In this document: piece after piece, positions 1 to 8,817 of the stretch
How positions within the stretch are numbered: position 1 is the first letter of the stretch
Layout of the letters: the number at the start of each line of letters is the position of its first letter
Origin: Lachnospiraceae bacterium
Lineage (GTDB): Bacteria > Bacillota > Clostridia > Lachnospirales > Lachnospiraceae
DNA: 34,657 bases
Assembly: GCA_024692955.1 (NCBI GenBank)
Contig: JAILLW010000063.1
Span: forward strand, 1-34,657
Reading direction: 5' to 3'
The notes under the pieces: model-generated
Told to the model about the DNA's origin: nothing
The model's input: the letters and a program-made list of their open reading frames with translations, nothing else
Databases searched by the model: none
Made by a program: the position numbers and the translations under genes

Positions 1-89
1 AGATCCACCTTCCGGATCTTCTCCTCGATAAATGTGATGATGTTTTCCGACGTATCCTTCACGCCGAACAGTACCAGTTCGTATTTCAT
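1..89 (-). CDS. N-terminal fragment of an unidentified protein, cut by the window edge
   Basis: Only the first 29 codons are visible. The ATG at 89-87 follows a clear GGAGG ribosome site with about 7 nt spacing. The peptide begins MKYELVLFGVKDTSENII, a hydrophobic strand followed by a glycine turn, as in the first strand of a Rossmann or formyltransferase-like fold. It is 30 nt downstream of a GT4 glycosyltransferase gene on the same strand, so it probably belongs to the same polysaccharide operon. A formyltransferase-like sugar-modifying enzyme is a guess from the opening residues only; the family cannot be assigned from this fragment. Confidence 0.6.
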   Translation of the reverse strand, partial: MKYELVLFGVKDTSENIITFIEEKIRKVD

Positions 90-119
90 GGTCTTCCTCC
101 GGTTTCCGCCAAAGCCGTT

Positions 120-1307
120 TTACGTTCTCTCACTTTCCTCCAGGAGGGAAAGCAGTTTTTCAAGGTATTTATCCGAGCCGAGTTCTCCCGCTCTTTCCCT
201 CGCTCCTTCGGACAGCTGTTTGTATAGTTCCCTGTCCCGCATCAGCTTAAGGAGCGCATCGGCGATCATCTCTTCTTCCTTTTCGATCACGGAAGGATCA
301 AAATTCTCGCCCTTTGTAACCGGAGGGCAGAGGATCCCGTAAGAAGCCGTATAGGGTTCCTTCAGATTCTTCGGGACCTCTTTCTTTTCACGTTCCGAAA
401 GAAGAATCTCCCTCGGACCCGATTCACAGTCCACACTGACCGCCGGAAGACCAAGTGCCATGCCTTCCACCAGCGCGTTCGGGAAGCCCTCATTCTCCGA
501 GGTCATAAGGAATGCGTCACAGCGTGTCAGGTATGCGAAGGGATTCTTCTGCATTCCGGCAAAAAATACCTGCTCCCGGATCCCGAGTTCTTCGGCCAGT
601 TTTTCGTATTCGCACGGATCACCGTCGCCCAGGATAAGGAGTCTTGCTCTCTCTTCGCTTTTATGAAGCACGGAAAATGCCTTCAGCATATGCCAATACC
701 CTTTTAACGGTGCCAGCCACCCGGAGGCCGCGATCACAAAGGGCTTTTCCTGTGCATCCCATGGAAGACCGGGATTTTCTTTGTCTGCCTGTTCCCGGAT
801 CCCCTTCAGATCGAAGGGATTGTATAAAGTGACACATCTGGCATAATTGTACCGTTCCCGCATCTCGTTCCGGATTGTCTCGGAACAGCTGATGATAAGG
901 TCTGATCTTTTTATAAAGAGTCTGATCTGACGGGGGCTTTCCACATTCGTAAAGCTCCGGAGTCCCGCGATCACCCGTGTTCCCTTTGTTTTTGAAAGAC
1001 AGTTCACATAGTTTGCCGTCGGGCCGAAGCTGTAAGCTGCAACAGGCATTTCCTTCAGCTTCAGTTTCTTAAGCGCAGCAGAGCGCCGGAATACGTTAAG
1101 GAGCTTTCCCGGCAGGCTTTTCCGGACTCCGAGGTTCAGATTGAGAAGACTCAGTCCCGTAACGTCATAGGCTATATCATGATCATCAAAGATCACGATC
1201 CGGACATCATAATAAGGGGCAAGCAGCCGGGCCGTCTGCACGCAGACCCGCTCGAAGCCTCCCTGATGGAGCATGGGGGAAATAAGAAACAGAACTTCCT
1301 TTTTCAT
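120..1307 (-). CDS. Glycosyltransferase family 4 (GT4, GT-B fold)
   Basis: A 395-residue cytoplasmic retaining glycosyltransferase that would add one sugar from a nucleotide-sugar donor to the lipid-linked repeat unit. The N-terminal acceptor domain starts with a hydrophobic strand and a glycine loop (GGFER, residues 16-20). The C-terminal donor domain has a typical strand (LLILGDGD near 223-230) and the GT4 EX7E motif, E273 and E281, in ENEGFPNALVE. The start ATG overlaps the stop of the upstream GH88/105-like gene by 4 bp (ATGA), and an AAAGGAA ribosome site lies about 8 nt before it, so translation is probably coupled. Donor and acceptor cannot be told from sequence. The family call is firm. 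Confidence 0.93.
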   Translation of the reverse strand: MKKEVLFLISPMLHQGGFERVCVQTARLLAPYYDVRIVIFDDHDIAYDVTGLSLLNLNLGVRKSLPGKLLNVFRRSAALKKLKLKEMPVAAYSFGPTANYVNCLSKTKGTRVIAGLRSFTNVESPRQIRLFIKRSDLIISCSETIRNEMRERYNYARCVTLYNPFDLKGIREQADKENPGLPWDAQEKPFVIAASGWLAPLKGYWHMLKAFSVLHKSEERARLLILGDGDPCEYEKLAEELGIREQVFFAGMQKNPFAYLTRCDAFLMTSENEGFPNALVEGMALGLPAVSVDCESGPREILLSEREKKEVPKNLKEPYTASYGILCPPVTKGENFDPSVIEKEEEMIADALLKLMRDRELYKQLSEGARERAGELGSDKYLEKLLSLLEESERT

Positions 1308-2428
1308 TTCTCATTCCTTTCCGCGTTTGCAAAGAGAGAAAGAGAAGGCCCCAGGGACCAGGGGTAGGCTCCGTAGATCTGAGGATGTACCCCGATATCC
1401 AGGCACTCCGCGGAAGCGTTCATCACACGCCCGCCCCGGATCTGTTTTTTTAGTCCGTCGATGCCTCGCCCGATCCTCTCTTCCACTGCCGGATCCCTGC
1501 GCTCCAGGGCCCGCTCCGCGATGCAAACGGCATTCAGGATCATGGCCGTTGCCGAGGTATCCGCATGGGGCTTTTCTTTTTCATTTTCATATTTCGTAAG
1601 CTGCCAGCCGAAGAGTCCGTCCTCATACTGGTATTCCCATATCCGTCCGGTCAGTTCTTCATAATACTTCCGGAATCGCTCATATTCCGGTGAGTTTTTC
1701 CCGGAGTTCTCCAGTACGGAGGAAAGTCCCGAAAGCACCCAGCCGACGGCTCTTCCCCAGCCGGTGATCCCAAGCTTTTTCCCTGAGGATGTCACATATC
1801 CGTGGAAGGGGAGTCCGCTTTCTTCATCGATCCCGTACCTGAAGAAGTTATCGATCTGCGTACAGGCAAGTTCCCTCGCGCTCTTCATGGTATGAGGATC
1901 CCATTCGGCCCCGGCAGGATCCTCCTTTGCCATCTTTGCGTACCGGGTAAGGAACGGACATACCATCCCCAGCATATCCGAAAGTACATAGCCGTTTTTC
2001 TGCTTCGGCCGGTAAGGAAGGCTTCCTTCCTCGTCCCGCTCATGGTCGAGGAGATATTTCACCATCCGATGGGCGCCCCTTCGGTATCTCGTCTCGCCGG
2101 ATTCCCCGTACAGCCATAAAAGCGCGGTGCCGGAGAGGGTATCCTCCAGAGACTGAAGCGGATGATCCTCTTCGATCCAGCGGTCATAGAACGCGGACAG
2201 CGCTTTTACTACGCCGTCTTTTTCCTCCGCGGAAAGCCGCTCCGCCATATCGGAAAGTCCGGCTGCCATGAGGCCGCAGGGCCAGTTCACCGGATCCCTC
2301 GTCTCATATTCCATGCCGAGGCTCTTTTTGATCCGGTTTTTCAGTTTCCATTCCAGATTCCGCTTCGGGTAGACCAACAGGTCTTTGCAGGCGGTCTCTG
2401 TCATTTCCCGGTAGATCTTCTCTGCCAT
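1304..2428 (-). CDS. GH88/GH105-like unsaturated glucuronyl/rhamnogalacturonyl hydrolase
   Basis: A 374-residue protein of the (alpha/alpha)6-barrel type seen in the YteR-like GH105 and GH88 families, which remove an unsaturated uronic acid from the end of lyase-generated oligosaccharides by hydration. Supporting motifs are LSDMLGMVCPFL with D151 as the likely catalytic acid, GWGRAVGW at 223-230 (compare WGRGNGW in the family) and ADTSATA at 289-295. There is no signal peptide, so it should act in the cytoplasm. It starts 5 nt after the chemotaxis-receptor stop with no clear ribosome site of its own, and its 3' end overlaps a glycosyltransferase gene. A degradative enzyme inside a biosynthetic operon is unusual; it may recycle or edit the uronate-containing polymer. 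Exact substrate is unknown. Confidence 0.82.
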   Translation of the reverse strand: MAEKIYREMTETACKDLLVYPKRNLEWKLKNRIKKSLGMEYETRDPVNWPCGLMAAGLSDMAERLSAEEKDGVVKALSAFYDRWIEEDHPLQSLEDTLSGTALLWLYGESGETRYRRGAHRMVKYLLDHERDEEGSLPYRPKQKNGYVLSDMLGMVCPFLTRYAKMAKEDPAGAEWDPHTMKSARELACTQIDNFFRYGIDEESGLPFHGYVTSSGKKLGITGWGRAVGWVLSGLSSVLENSGKNSPEYERFRKYYEELTGRIWEYQYEDGLFGWQLTKYENEKEKPHADTSATAMILNAVCIAERALERRDPAVEERIGRGIDGLKKQIRGGRVMNASAECLDIGVHPQIYGAYPWSLGPSLSLFANAERNEK

Positions 2429-2433
2429 ATGCT

Positions 2434-4431
2434 TTAATCCAGATGGAATCTGTCAACGGTCTCTTTCAGTTTCCCGACTCTTTCCATCACATCTTCCATT
2501 TCCTTCGTCGTATCCTCGGAATCGGAATTCATGGACCGGATATTGTCATTCACCGATTCGATCACTTCCGTCAGCTCTTTCTGAGAATTGTTCAGATCAT
2601 CCAGCAGACTGTTGATCGTCTGAACGGAGCCCGCCAGTCCTTCCGAACTGGTACCGAGGTCATTACTCGTCTCTGCGTAATAGGACGCATCCTTTTTATA
2701 ATCACTCGCCAGCTGCGTCAGTACCTCATAATCCCGAATGACATCCATACTTACGAACTCAAGCACGCTCGTGCTTTCGTCGGCCAGTTTCTTAACACTC
2801 TCCGTTACGCGCTGCGTCAGATCGTTGACCTTTTCGATCTCACTGCTCGTATTCGAGGAAAGGTTGTTGATCTCATCCGCCACAACGGCAAAGCCTCTTC
2901 CGGCCTCACCCGCTCTGGCCGCTTCGATCGAAGCATTCAGCGCAAGCAGGTTCGTCTGATTGGCGATACTCATGATCGTCTTGGATACTTCCACGATCTC
3001 TTCGATGATCTTCGTTTCCGCGATCGCCTCCTCCAGATTCTTTTTGCTGGTATCCACGATCTCCACCGCATGATCCCGGTTGGCCAGGATCTCGGGTATC
3101 GTCTTTTCAAGTCCGCCTATGATCTCTCCGGCCTTCCCCTTCATCTCACGGGTCTCCGTGGCCAGAGATTCCACTTCGGCAGACACATTCTCGCTTAACG
3201 TAAAGATGCTGTTGATGCTTTCGGACTGGCTCATCGTGGAACTGCTCGTCTGTTCAATGGCGGTACGGATGTTGCCGATGCTGTTGTTCATCGAAAGTAC
3301 CCGGTCGCGCGCGCTCGTAATGCTGCTGCTGATATTCTCGGACTGATCTGCCGTTTCCTGGATCGTGCCGAGGAATCTGGTCTCCAGTTCATCCAGCAGA
3401 TATCCGATCTCTTCGCGTTCCGATCCGACGAGTTTTACATTCTCCCGACCGATGACCTTGTCCTTGACGAACAGGCGGAGTCTTCCGAGCTGTCCGAGCT
3501 GTTTGTTGATCAGCATATAGAGCAGGAAAATACAGATCGCGGTCACCGCAGCACCGACCAGAACGTTTGTGAGCACCGTCATGAACACAATGTATGAGAT
3601 CACGGAATAGTTTTCGGATACCCCGAGTTTCCAGCCGGTGGACTCGATATCGGAGATCGCCATCAGCCTGGTCTCTCCGTCATAATCCCGAACCTTCTGG
3701 ATCGCGCTGTCGGAAAGATTTACTTTCACCTGATCCGTGAGGATCGTGCTGCCGTTTTCCGTCGGCAGAAAATCCGCATTCGGGTGGGTAACCACAGTTC
3801 CGTCTCCTGCCAGAAGGAAGCTCTGTGTATTCTCATCCGCGCTGATCGAATTGACCGTGGAAACGAGCTCATCCAGCGAAATATCCGCAAGCACGGCACA
3901 GGTATGTCCTTCACAGACATAAGGGCAGGTGGCCGAAACGATCATGGATCCCGTGGCAAAATCCTGATAGGGATCCGTATAGACAAGATGACCGGCCGAT
4001 TGTGCATCGATCCACCATCCTCTGGTCGTAGGGTCAAGATCCAGCACGGAATGATCCGCCGGATAAACGCCTCCGGCATAATCGTAGCAGACATAATACA
4101 TAAGTGCCGTCGGGTTCTGCGCCAGGCAGTCCGCCAGATAATCTTCGATCGCCGCCGTATCTTCATAATCCATGTTCACGAGCGAAGCTTTCATAACCTC
4201 TACCATGGCTCCCTGGCGGTCCAGCCAGTCATTCAGGATCTTCGCATTATTCTGCGACTCCATGGAAAGAGTCGTCTCGGACGAGGATGTCATGTTCGAA
4301 GCCGCCTGAACGGTGTTGATGATAATCAGGATCCCCACAGCGACCACCATGAAAGCGATCACGGATGCGACGATCCGATCCTTGATATGCCATAAAAAAC
4401 CTGCACTTTTTTTCTTTGTGTCCGTACTCAT
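2434..4431 (-). CDS. Methyl-accepting chemotaxis protein with dCache-type sensor
   Basis: A 665-residue transmembrane receptor that would signal through CheW/CheA to the flagellar motor. TM1 is about residues 19-43 and TM2 about 279-308. The extracellular part (44-278) resembles a double Cache domain, including DPTTRGWW (R137, W139, W140), Y151 and D154/D157, similar to but not identical with the amino-acid-binding dCache motif. A long cytoplasmic coiled coil carries the MCP hairpin tip at 489-520 ([20 protein letters not shown]). No clear HAMP domain follows TM2. An AGGAGGC ribosome site precedes the ATG, and a separate promoter lies just upstream. It is co-directional with polysaccharide genes on both sides. 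The ligand is not known. Confidence 0.95.
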   Translation of the reverse strand: MSTDTKKKSAGFLWHIKDRIVASVIAFMVVAVGILIIINTVQAASNMTSSSETTLSMESQNNAKILNDWLDRQGAMVEVMKASLVNMDYEDTAAIEDYLADCLAQNPTALMYYVCYDYAGGVYPADHSVLDLDPTTRGWWIDAQSAGHLVYTDPYQDFATGSMIVSATCPYVCEGHTCAVLADISLDELVSTVNSISADENTQSFLLAGDGTVVTHPNADFLPTENGSTILTDQVKVNLSDSAIQKVRDYDGETRLMAISDIESTGWKLGVSENYSVISYIVFMTVLTNVLVGAAVTAICIFLLYMLINKQLGQLGRLRLFVKDKVIGRENVKLVGSEREEIGYLLDELETRFLGTIQETADQSENISSSITSARDRVLSMNNSIGNIRTAIEQTSSSTMSQSESINSIFTLSENVSAEVESLATETREMKGKAGEIIGGLEKTIPEILANRDHAVEIVDTSKKNLEEAIAETKIIEEIVEVSKTIMSIANQTNLLALNASIEAARAGEAGRGFAVVADEINNLSSNTSSEIEKVNDLTQRVTESVKKLADESTSVLEFVSMDVIRDYEVLTQLASDYKKDASYYAETSNDLGTSSEGLAGSVQTINSLLDDLNNSQKELTEVIESVNDNIRSMNSDSEDTTKEMEDVMERVGKLKETVDRFHLD

Positions 4432-4476
4432 TTTAACTGCCTCCTGACCTTAATATGATATAGTCGAACAAAATCA

Positions 4477-4505
4477 ATTTTATCCGTATCATTGTGCTTT
4501 TTCAA
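4477..4505 (-). promoter_or_regulatory. Predicted sigma-70-type promoter for the chemotaxis-receptor operon
   Basis: On the minus strand TTGAAA (4505-4500) is followed after exactly 17 bp by TAAAAT (4482-4477). The predicted start is near 4470, about 39 nt before the receptor ATG, leaving room for its ribosome site. The -35 box overlaps the last codons of the upstream glycosyltransferase gene, so the receptor and the genes behind it can be transcribed independently of that operon. Confidence 0.6.
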
Positions 4506-5716
4506 GAAGGAAAAACCGCTTTCGCAGTGCTGCTTCCGCCCTGAAGAAAACTCTCTTTCCCGGAAAGATAAAACCGGATAAGGCGCTCTGCCTGATAAGC
4601 AACGTCAAAACCGGCCTCTTTCATTTTTTCACAGGCATCCTCGGTAATCGCCGATTCCTCACGAAGCGAAAGCGCCTCTTTTGCGGCTTCCGATGCCGCC
4701 TTCGCCCAAGTCTCCGGATCCTCCTTGATGCTCATGATCTTTACAAGATCCGTCCCGATCACATCCTTCGTGATCGTATCCGACTGGATCGTAAGAAGAG
4801 AGTTTGCCTGTGCCTCAACGACCGTTCCCGGCATTCCTTCATAGCGGGAAGGATAAAGAAAAAGATCCATAGCCTGATAATAATCCGCCACATTCTTTTT
4901 GCTGCCGGCGAAGATCACCTGATCCCGGATCCCGAAAGAATCGGCCAGGTTTTCCATCTCCGGAAGAAGCGGACCGTCTCCGACGAGAAGGAGAACGGGT
5001 ACCCTGCCGGTGCCGCCGAAGCCCTCTTTATCACTGAACTCCCGGATCCTCGCGAATACGGATAGCAGATATTCATGGTTTTTCGCGTAATGAAACCGTC
5101 CTACATGCCCGATCACGAAGCGGTCTTCGATCCCGAGTTCCTTTCGCATCTTATCCCGGACCTTTTGATCGAAACGGAACGCGTCGCATTCGATTGCATT
5201 CGGGAAGAAGACCGTCCTTCCGTTTTCGTACGCATCCTGTCCGAAGACCGAGATCGCGGCTTCCGTTGAGCAGGCAAAGGCATGATCCGTTTTTGAGATC
5301 AGATCCTTTCGAAGATATCCGGTCAGCATTCCTTTCAGCCCTTTATCGACTCCGGCGCTCCTCGCATGCGCGATCGTGATGGGGATGCCCGCCTTTTTTG
5401 CGATCGGAAGATAGATCCCCGCCGTGCTCGTCATATGACCGTGAACAGCGGCGAACTCCCCGTGTTCCCGGAAAAAGGCCTTCCATGCTTTCCGGTAGGA
5501 AAGGTCGTTCAGGATGCGGTAGCGCGGAACCCGAAAGATCCTGCCGCCCATATCCCGGATCTCATCCTCGAAATATCCTTTTCTCTCCGTATGTACCATA
5601 AAGTCAAAACAGATCTTTTCCCTGTCCATATGGCGGAAAAGATCCATTACCCGGCTCTCGGCGCCTCCGAGATCCACATTTCCGTGTACATGAAGAATCC
5701 GAATCGGTTCTGTCAT
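4502..5716 (-). CDS. Glycosyltransferase family 4, EpsF-like
   Basis: A 404-residue GT-B glycosyltransferase. The N-terminus (ILHVHGNVDLGGAESRVMDL) is the typical opening of the EpsF-like branch of GT4, with the GGAE loop at 17-20. The donor-binding half contains GHVGRFHYAKNH (203-214), the VGDGPL strand (245-250) and the EX7E pair E293/E301 in YEGMPGTVVE. It probably adds one sugar to the lipid-linked polysaccharide repeat on the cytoplasmic face. It follows the deacetylase-like gene by 43 nt and is likely the last gene of the operon that starts with the UDP-sugar dehydrogenase. Specificity cannot be predicted. Confidence 0.93.
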   Translation of the reverse strand: MTEPIRILHVHGNVDLGGAESRVMDLFRHMDREKICFDFMVHTERKGYFEDEIRDMGGRIFRVPRYRILNDLSYRKAWKAFFREHGEFAAVHGHMTSTAGIYLPIAKKAGIPITIAHARSAGVDKGLKGMLTGYLRKDLISKTDHAFACSTEAAISVFGQDAYENGRTVFFPNAIECDAFRFDQKVRDKMRKELGIEDRFVIGHVGRFHYAKNHEYLLSVFARIREFSDKEGFGGTGRVPVLLLVGDGPLLPEMENLADSFGIRDQVIFAGSKKNVADYYQAMDLFLYPSRYEGMPGTVVEAQANSLLTIQSDTITKDVIGTDLVKIMSIKEDPETWAKAASEAAKEALSLREESAITEDACEKMKEAGFDVAYQAERLIRFYLSGKESFLQGGSSTAKAVFPS

Positions 5717-5759
5717 CCCTTTATCCGTAAACCCGTATCCTTTCTTTCTCCTTCTCCGG

Positions 5760-6548
5760 TCAGGATCCGGAGCGCATCCTTTTTACGAAAAAGTGCTTGA
5801 TCTTCGCCTGAAGGTATTCCCGTATCCTTCCGAAGCATCCCCGGTCCTTCGCCTCCGCATCAAGGTATTCCCCGTAGGAGATGAATTCGAAAGGGGAAGC
5901 TGCGGGGTCATTTTCCGTCCCCTTTTTCGCGGCCTTTTCAAAAAGCTCCTCATAGCGCGTAAAGTCCCGCTCCTCCATCGTATTGGTATGGACCACAAAG
6001 GTCGTGAAACCCTCTTTTTTTTCAAGAGACGTACTCTTCCGAAAGGAGATCGGATAAAAGATCAGGCCGCTCATACGATAGGGCCGGGATCCGAACCCGT
6101 CCGTAACCTTCGTAAAGCCCGCTTCGCGAAGCGCTTTCAGTGTATTTTTGTCATAGGAGTGGGCGGGCGCCATGAAAAGATCCGTATCGATTCCCTTTTC
6201 GGAGAGGATCCTGCGCCCTTTCTGAAGTGTAAGCCGCTGTGTTTCATACGGAACTCCTGCAAACTCCGAAAAATCGTTAAGCGGGAAGATCCCGCCCTTT
6301 TTTGTTACATATCTGTGGTAGCAGCCGTGCATCGCGACGCTCCAGCCATTATCCCGGAGCGACCGTACATACTGAAAAAAATCCGCGGGAGCCCCGTCGG
6401 AAGATCCCGCAACGGTATCATCCCGGTTCTCGGGGATCACGCCGATAAGAGGCCGGATCCCGTACCGGTCAAGCAGTTCCCGAAACCGGTGGAACTTCGG
6501 CCAGTCCATCTCCGGGGTGATGTCATCCAGCCTGATCGCGATCTTCAT
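5760..6548 (-). CDS. DUF2334-type polysaccharide deacetylase-like protein
   Basis: A 262-residue protein with the reduced NodB-like barrel of the DUF2334 group. It opens with MKIAIRLDDITP, carrying the paired aspartates D8-D9, and has the metal-site HxxxH at H74/H78 (HGCYH) and a conserved APAHSYD segment (127-133). No signal peptide is visible, so it probably acts inside the cell, perhaps removing an acetyl group from a lipid-linked or nucleotide-linked amino sugar. Its ATG directly abuts the stop codon of the UDP-sugar dehydrogenase gene (TAAATG), so the two are translationally coupled. The family is clear; the substrate is inferred only from context. Confidence 0.85.
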   Translation of the reverse strand: MKIAIRLDDITPEMDWPKFHRFRELLDRYGIRPLIGVIPENRDDTVAGSSDGAPADFFQYVRSLRDNGWSVAMHGCYHRYVTKKGGIFPLNDFSEFAGVPYETQRLTLQKGRRILSEKGIDTDLFMAPAHSYDKNTLKALREAGFTKVTDGFGSRPYRMSGLIFYPISFRKSTSLEKKEGFTTFVVHTNTMEERDFTRYEELFEKAAKKGTENDPAASPFEFISYGEYLDAEAKDRGCFGRIREYLQAKIKHFFVKRMRSGS

Positions 6549-7865
6549 TTACAGTCTCCAGTAAATAAACTCGTCCGTTTCATATTCTTTCCGGTCGAAC
6601 ATTCCCTTAAGATCCATAAAGACCTTCTTTGAATGCTTCGGATCGAAGAAGCCGGAAATATCGGCCTTCGTAAGCTTTTCAAACTGTGTATGGGAAACCG
6701 CGACAATGACGGCATCCATATCCTTCACGCTCTCCATCCGGTCAAACTCCACTCCGTAGAGGCGCTTCGCCTCCGCCGCGTCGGCCGCCGGATCCACCAC
6801 CATAGGCCGGATCCCATATTCACCGAGTTCCCGGTAGATATCGATCACCTTGGTATTTCTGGTATCGGGGCAGTTCTCCTTAAAGGTAAAGCCAAGGATG
6901 GCGACCTTCGCCTTTTTCACAGGGATATCCGCCCGGATCAGATTCTTCACCAGCGATTCCGCCACGTATTTTCCCATATCATCATTGATCCGTCGTCCGG
7001 ACAGGATGATCTGGCTGTGATAGCCCAGTTCCTCCGCCTTGTAGGTCAGGTAATAGGGATCCACGCCGATGCAGTGTCCGCCCACAAGACCCGGCCTGAA
7101 GGGCAGGAAGTTCCATTTCGTTCCCGCGGCTTCCAGCACCGCTTTCGTATCGATCCCCATCCTGTGGAAAATCATGGAAAGCTCGTTCATAAACGCGATA
7201 TTGATATCCCTCTGGGAATTCTCGATCACCTTGGCGGCCTCCGCAACCTTAATGCTGTCGGCACGGTAAACGCCGGCTTCCACTACCAGTTCATAGACCT
7301 TCGCCACTGTCTCGAGGGTCTCCTCATCCATACCGGATACGATTTTTGTAATGGTCTCAAGCCTGTGCACCTTGTCCCCGGGATTGATCCGCTCCGGTGA
7401 ATAGCCGACCTTAAAGTCGACCCCGCATTTCAGACCGGATTCCTTTTCCATGATCGGAACGCAGATGTCCTCCGTTACTCCGGGATATACCGTGGATTCA
7501 AAGACCACGATGGCGCCCTTCGTCAGGTTCTGTCCGAGGATCCGGCTCGCTCCCTCCACCGGGGTAAGATCCGGCGTGTGATCGTCATTTACCGGAGTCG
7601 GAACCGCCACAATATGGAATTTCGCTTCCTTCAGCTTCGAAGGATCCGCTGTAAATTCCACCTTCGTATTTTTGATCGCTTCGTTTCCGACTTCGTTGGT
7701 AGGGTCGATCCCGCTCTTATAAAGCCCGATCTTCTCTTCATTGAGATCAAAACCGACGACTTTGATCTTTCTCGCGAATGCTACCGCGATGGGCATGCCT
7801 ACATAGCCGAGCCCCACCAGTGAAAGCTTTTCTTTTCCTTCCAGAATATCTTCATACAGACCCAT
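6549..7865 (-). CDS. UDP-N-acetylhexosamine 6-dehydrogenase (TviB/WbpO-type)
   Basis: A 438-residue NAD-dependent enzyme that oxidises C6 of a UDP-N-acetylhexosamine (UDP-GlcNAc or UDP-GalNAc) to the uronic acid in two steps. The Rossmann motif GLGYVG is at 18-23, the central helix carries AEAAKVIENSQRDINIA (208-224), and the catalytic cysteine C265 lies in VGGHCIGVDPYYL, which fits the TviB/WbpO branch. A longer reading frame starts at 7898, but ATG 7865 has GGAGG 8 nt upstream and gives the usual N-terminus, so it was chosen. It is first in its operon, behind a predicted promoter. It implies an amino-uronic acid in the polymer. UDP-ManNAc dehydrogenase is a less likely alternative. Confidence 0.93.
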   Translation of the reverse strand: MGLYEDILEGKEKLSLVGLGYVGMPIAVAFARKIKVVGFDLNEEKIGLYKSGIDPTNEVGNEAIKNTKVEFTADPSKLKEAKFHIVAVPTPVNDDHTPDLTPVEGASRILGQNLTKGAIVVFESTVYPGVTEDICVPIMEKESGLKCGVDFKVGYSPERINPGDKVHRLETITKIVSGMDEETLETVAKVYELVVEAGVYRADSIKVAEAAKVIENSQRDINIAFMNELSMIFHRMGIDTKAVLEAAGTKWNFLPFRPGLVGGHCIGVDPYYLTYKAEELGYHSQIILSGRRINDDMGKYVAESLVKNLIRADIPVKKAKVAILGFTFKENCPDTRNTKVIDIYRELGEYGIRPMVVDPAADAAEAKRLYGVEFDRMESVKDMDAVIVAVSHTQFEKLTKADISGFFDPKHSKKVFMDLKGMFDRKEYETDEFIYWRL

Positions 7866-7928
7866 GTGTGTTCCTCCGTTATATACCGCGGCCTTCACCG
7901 CATATTATGCATACGCATCATTCCTATC

Positions 7929-7957
7929 ATTGTAACACAGGCGGAGACGTTTTTCCA
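7929..7957 (-). promoter_or_regulatory. Predicted extended -10 promoter for the dehydrogenase operon
   Basis: On the minus strand TGGAAA (7957-7952) is followed after 17 bp by TACAAT (7934-7929), with TG in the extended -10 position. The predicted start is near 7922, giving a leader of about 57 nt to the dehydrogenase ATG. The promoter lies inside the tail of the broken XRE-regulator remnant, so its present upstream context was created or altered by a rearrangement. Confidence 0.5.
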
Positions 7958-7966
7958 CGATAAAGC

Positions 7967-7983
7967 CGGGAAGAAACTTCCCG
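7967..7983. repeat. Perfect 7-bp inverted repeat with 3-nt loop
   Basis: CGGGAAG-AAA-CTTCCCG forms a perfect short hairpin. It lies where the XRE remnant loses similarity to its family and just upstream of the dehydrogenase promoter. No T-run follows on either strand, so it is not a convincing intrinsic terminator; it may be a junction scar or a protein-binding site. Confidence 0.4.
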
Positions 7984-8148
7984 TTCAACGTAGGGATTGA
8001 ATGCATAATCGGCACTGGCGAGCAGTTCCTCTGCTTCATCGAGACTCAGTTTCATTCCGATGCAGATCGCGTAGATCGTCTTTTTATTCGGCCGCTTGGT
8101 ATCTCCGTTCAAAATCTTTGATCCGGCATGGTTACTTCAACAGGTTTC

Positions 8149-8478
8149 TTACAGATCGTTTTTCTTCCGTCGATCAGACGCTTCATTATACACTTGATCG
8201 TCGGATCTGGCTGAAATAACGACAGTTTTCATGATAGAATCTGTTCGAATGAATTTGTAGACAACACGAATTCCAATATTAACGAATTTGATTTTGATAA
8301 GACCCGTAAGATCATTACTGTTTTTGTTTCCGAGAGGCTTGCCATATTCGCCTTCCGAAACGGGAAGCGGATTCTGGCGTACCTTGTTTATGCCCTTCAA
8401 CACTTGAGGCCGGACAGATCCATCGAGTTTTTTAAGATCATCCAGCGCTTCCGGAAGAAATTCCAATTCCCAATTCAT
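8149..8478 (-). CDS. RelE/ParE-family toxin of a type II toxin-antitoxin system
   Basis: A 109-residue small basic protein with the RelE/ParE layout: an N-terminal strand WELEFLPEALDDLKKLD, a helical NPLP segment, YGKPLGN (45-51), a central beta sheet LIKIKFVNIGIRVVYKF and a C-terminal VVISARSDDQVYNEA. Such toxins act as ribosome-dependent mRNA endonucleases (RelE) or gyrase inhibitors (ParE); the sequence does not decide between them. Its ATG overlaps the antitoxin stop by 4 bp. The neighbouring bases are visibly AT-richer than the polysaccharide genes, consistent with acquisition by transfer. Confidence 0.9.
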   Translation of the reverse strand: MNWELEFLPEALDDLKKLDGSVRPQVLKGINKVRQNPLPVSEGEYGKPLGNKNSNDLTGLIKIKFVNIGIRVVYKFIRTDSIMKTVVISARSDDQVYNEASDRRKKNDL

Positions 8479-8798
8479 TCGATGACCGGCTCCTTAGCTG
8501 AATCTATTTCCTCATTTGTTATACCCAGGCCCTGCATCACTTCACTCATGGAAATACCGGGATTTCCTTCATTAGCTTCAAGCCTTCTTTGTGCCTCAAT
8601 CAATAAAACGTAGTTTTCCTCAATCTCAGAAAGCCGCTCAAACTCCTCCGGCGAAATAATAACTGCTGAGGCCTGATTGTTTTTCAGCACAATAAGATGT
8701 CGTTCTGTCCTGAGCCGATCAAAAATCCTGGATGCCTGTCCCCTGTTGAACTGTGTGATCGATACGAGACTGTTTAAAGTGTTTGTTATTGTCGACAT
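8475..8798 (-). CDS. Phd/YefM-family antitoxin
   Basis: A 107-residue protein with the Phd/YefM architecture: an N-terminal DNA-binding half (SLVSITQFNRGQASRIFDRL, then HLIVLKNNQASAVIISPEEFERL) and an acidic flexible C-terminus that would wrap the toxin. These antitoxins neutralise the partner and repress their own promoter, more strongly in complex with toxin. The start has a GGAGGG ribosome site 7 nt upstream. It is the first gene of a two-gene operon, overlapping the toxin gene by 4 bp. The upstream region has paired operator-like repeats around the promoter. Confidence 0.9.
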   Translation of the reverse strand: MSTITNTLNSLVSITQFNRGQASRIFDRLRTERHLIVLKNNQASAVIISPEEFERLSEIEENYVLLIEAQRRLEANEGNPGISMSEVMQGLGITNEEIDSAKEPVIE

Positions 8799-8817
8799 TA
8801 CGCTTCCCTCCGTCTAT

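Larger units (their letters stand above)
7927..8137 (-). pseudogene. Truncated XRE/HTH regulator remnant
   Basis: A short open stretch reads SKILNGDTKRPNKKTIYAIC and continues with GMKLSLDEAEELLASADYAF, matching the end of the DNA-binding domain and following helix of XRE-family regulators common in Clostridia. The usual N-terminal half is missing: in the same frame a stop lies just upstream (near 8137), within 12 nt of the toxin stop. No proper start exists; a TTG at 8112 is the only initiation-like codon. The tail (after about 8000) loses similarity and ends at 7927 inside the next promoter. It appears to be the leftover of a regulator or antitoxin truncated at both ends. Confidence 0.55.
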
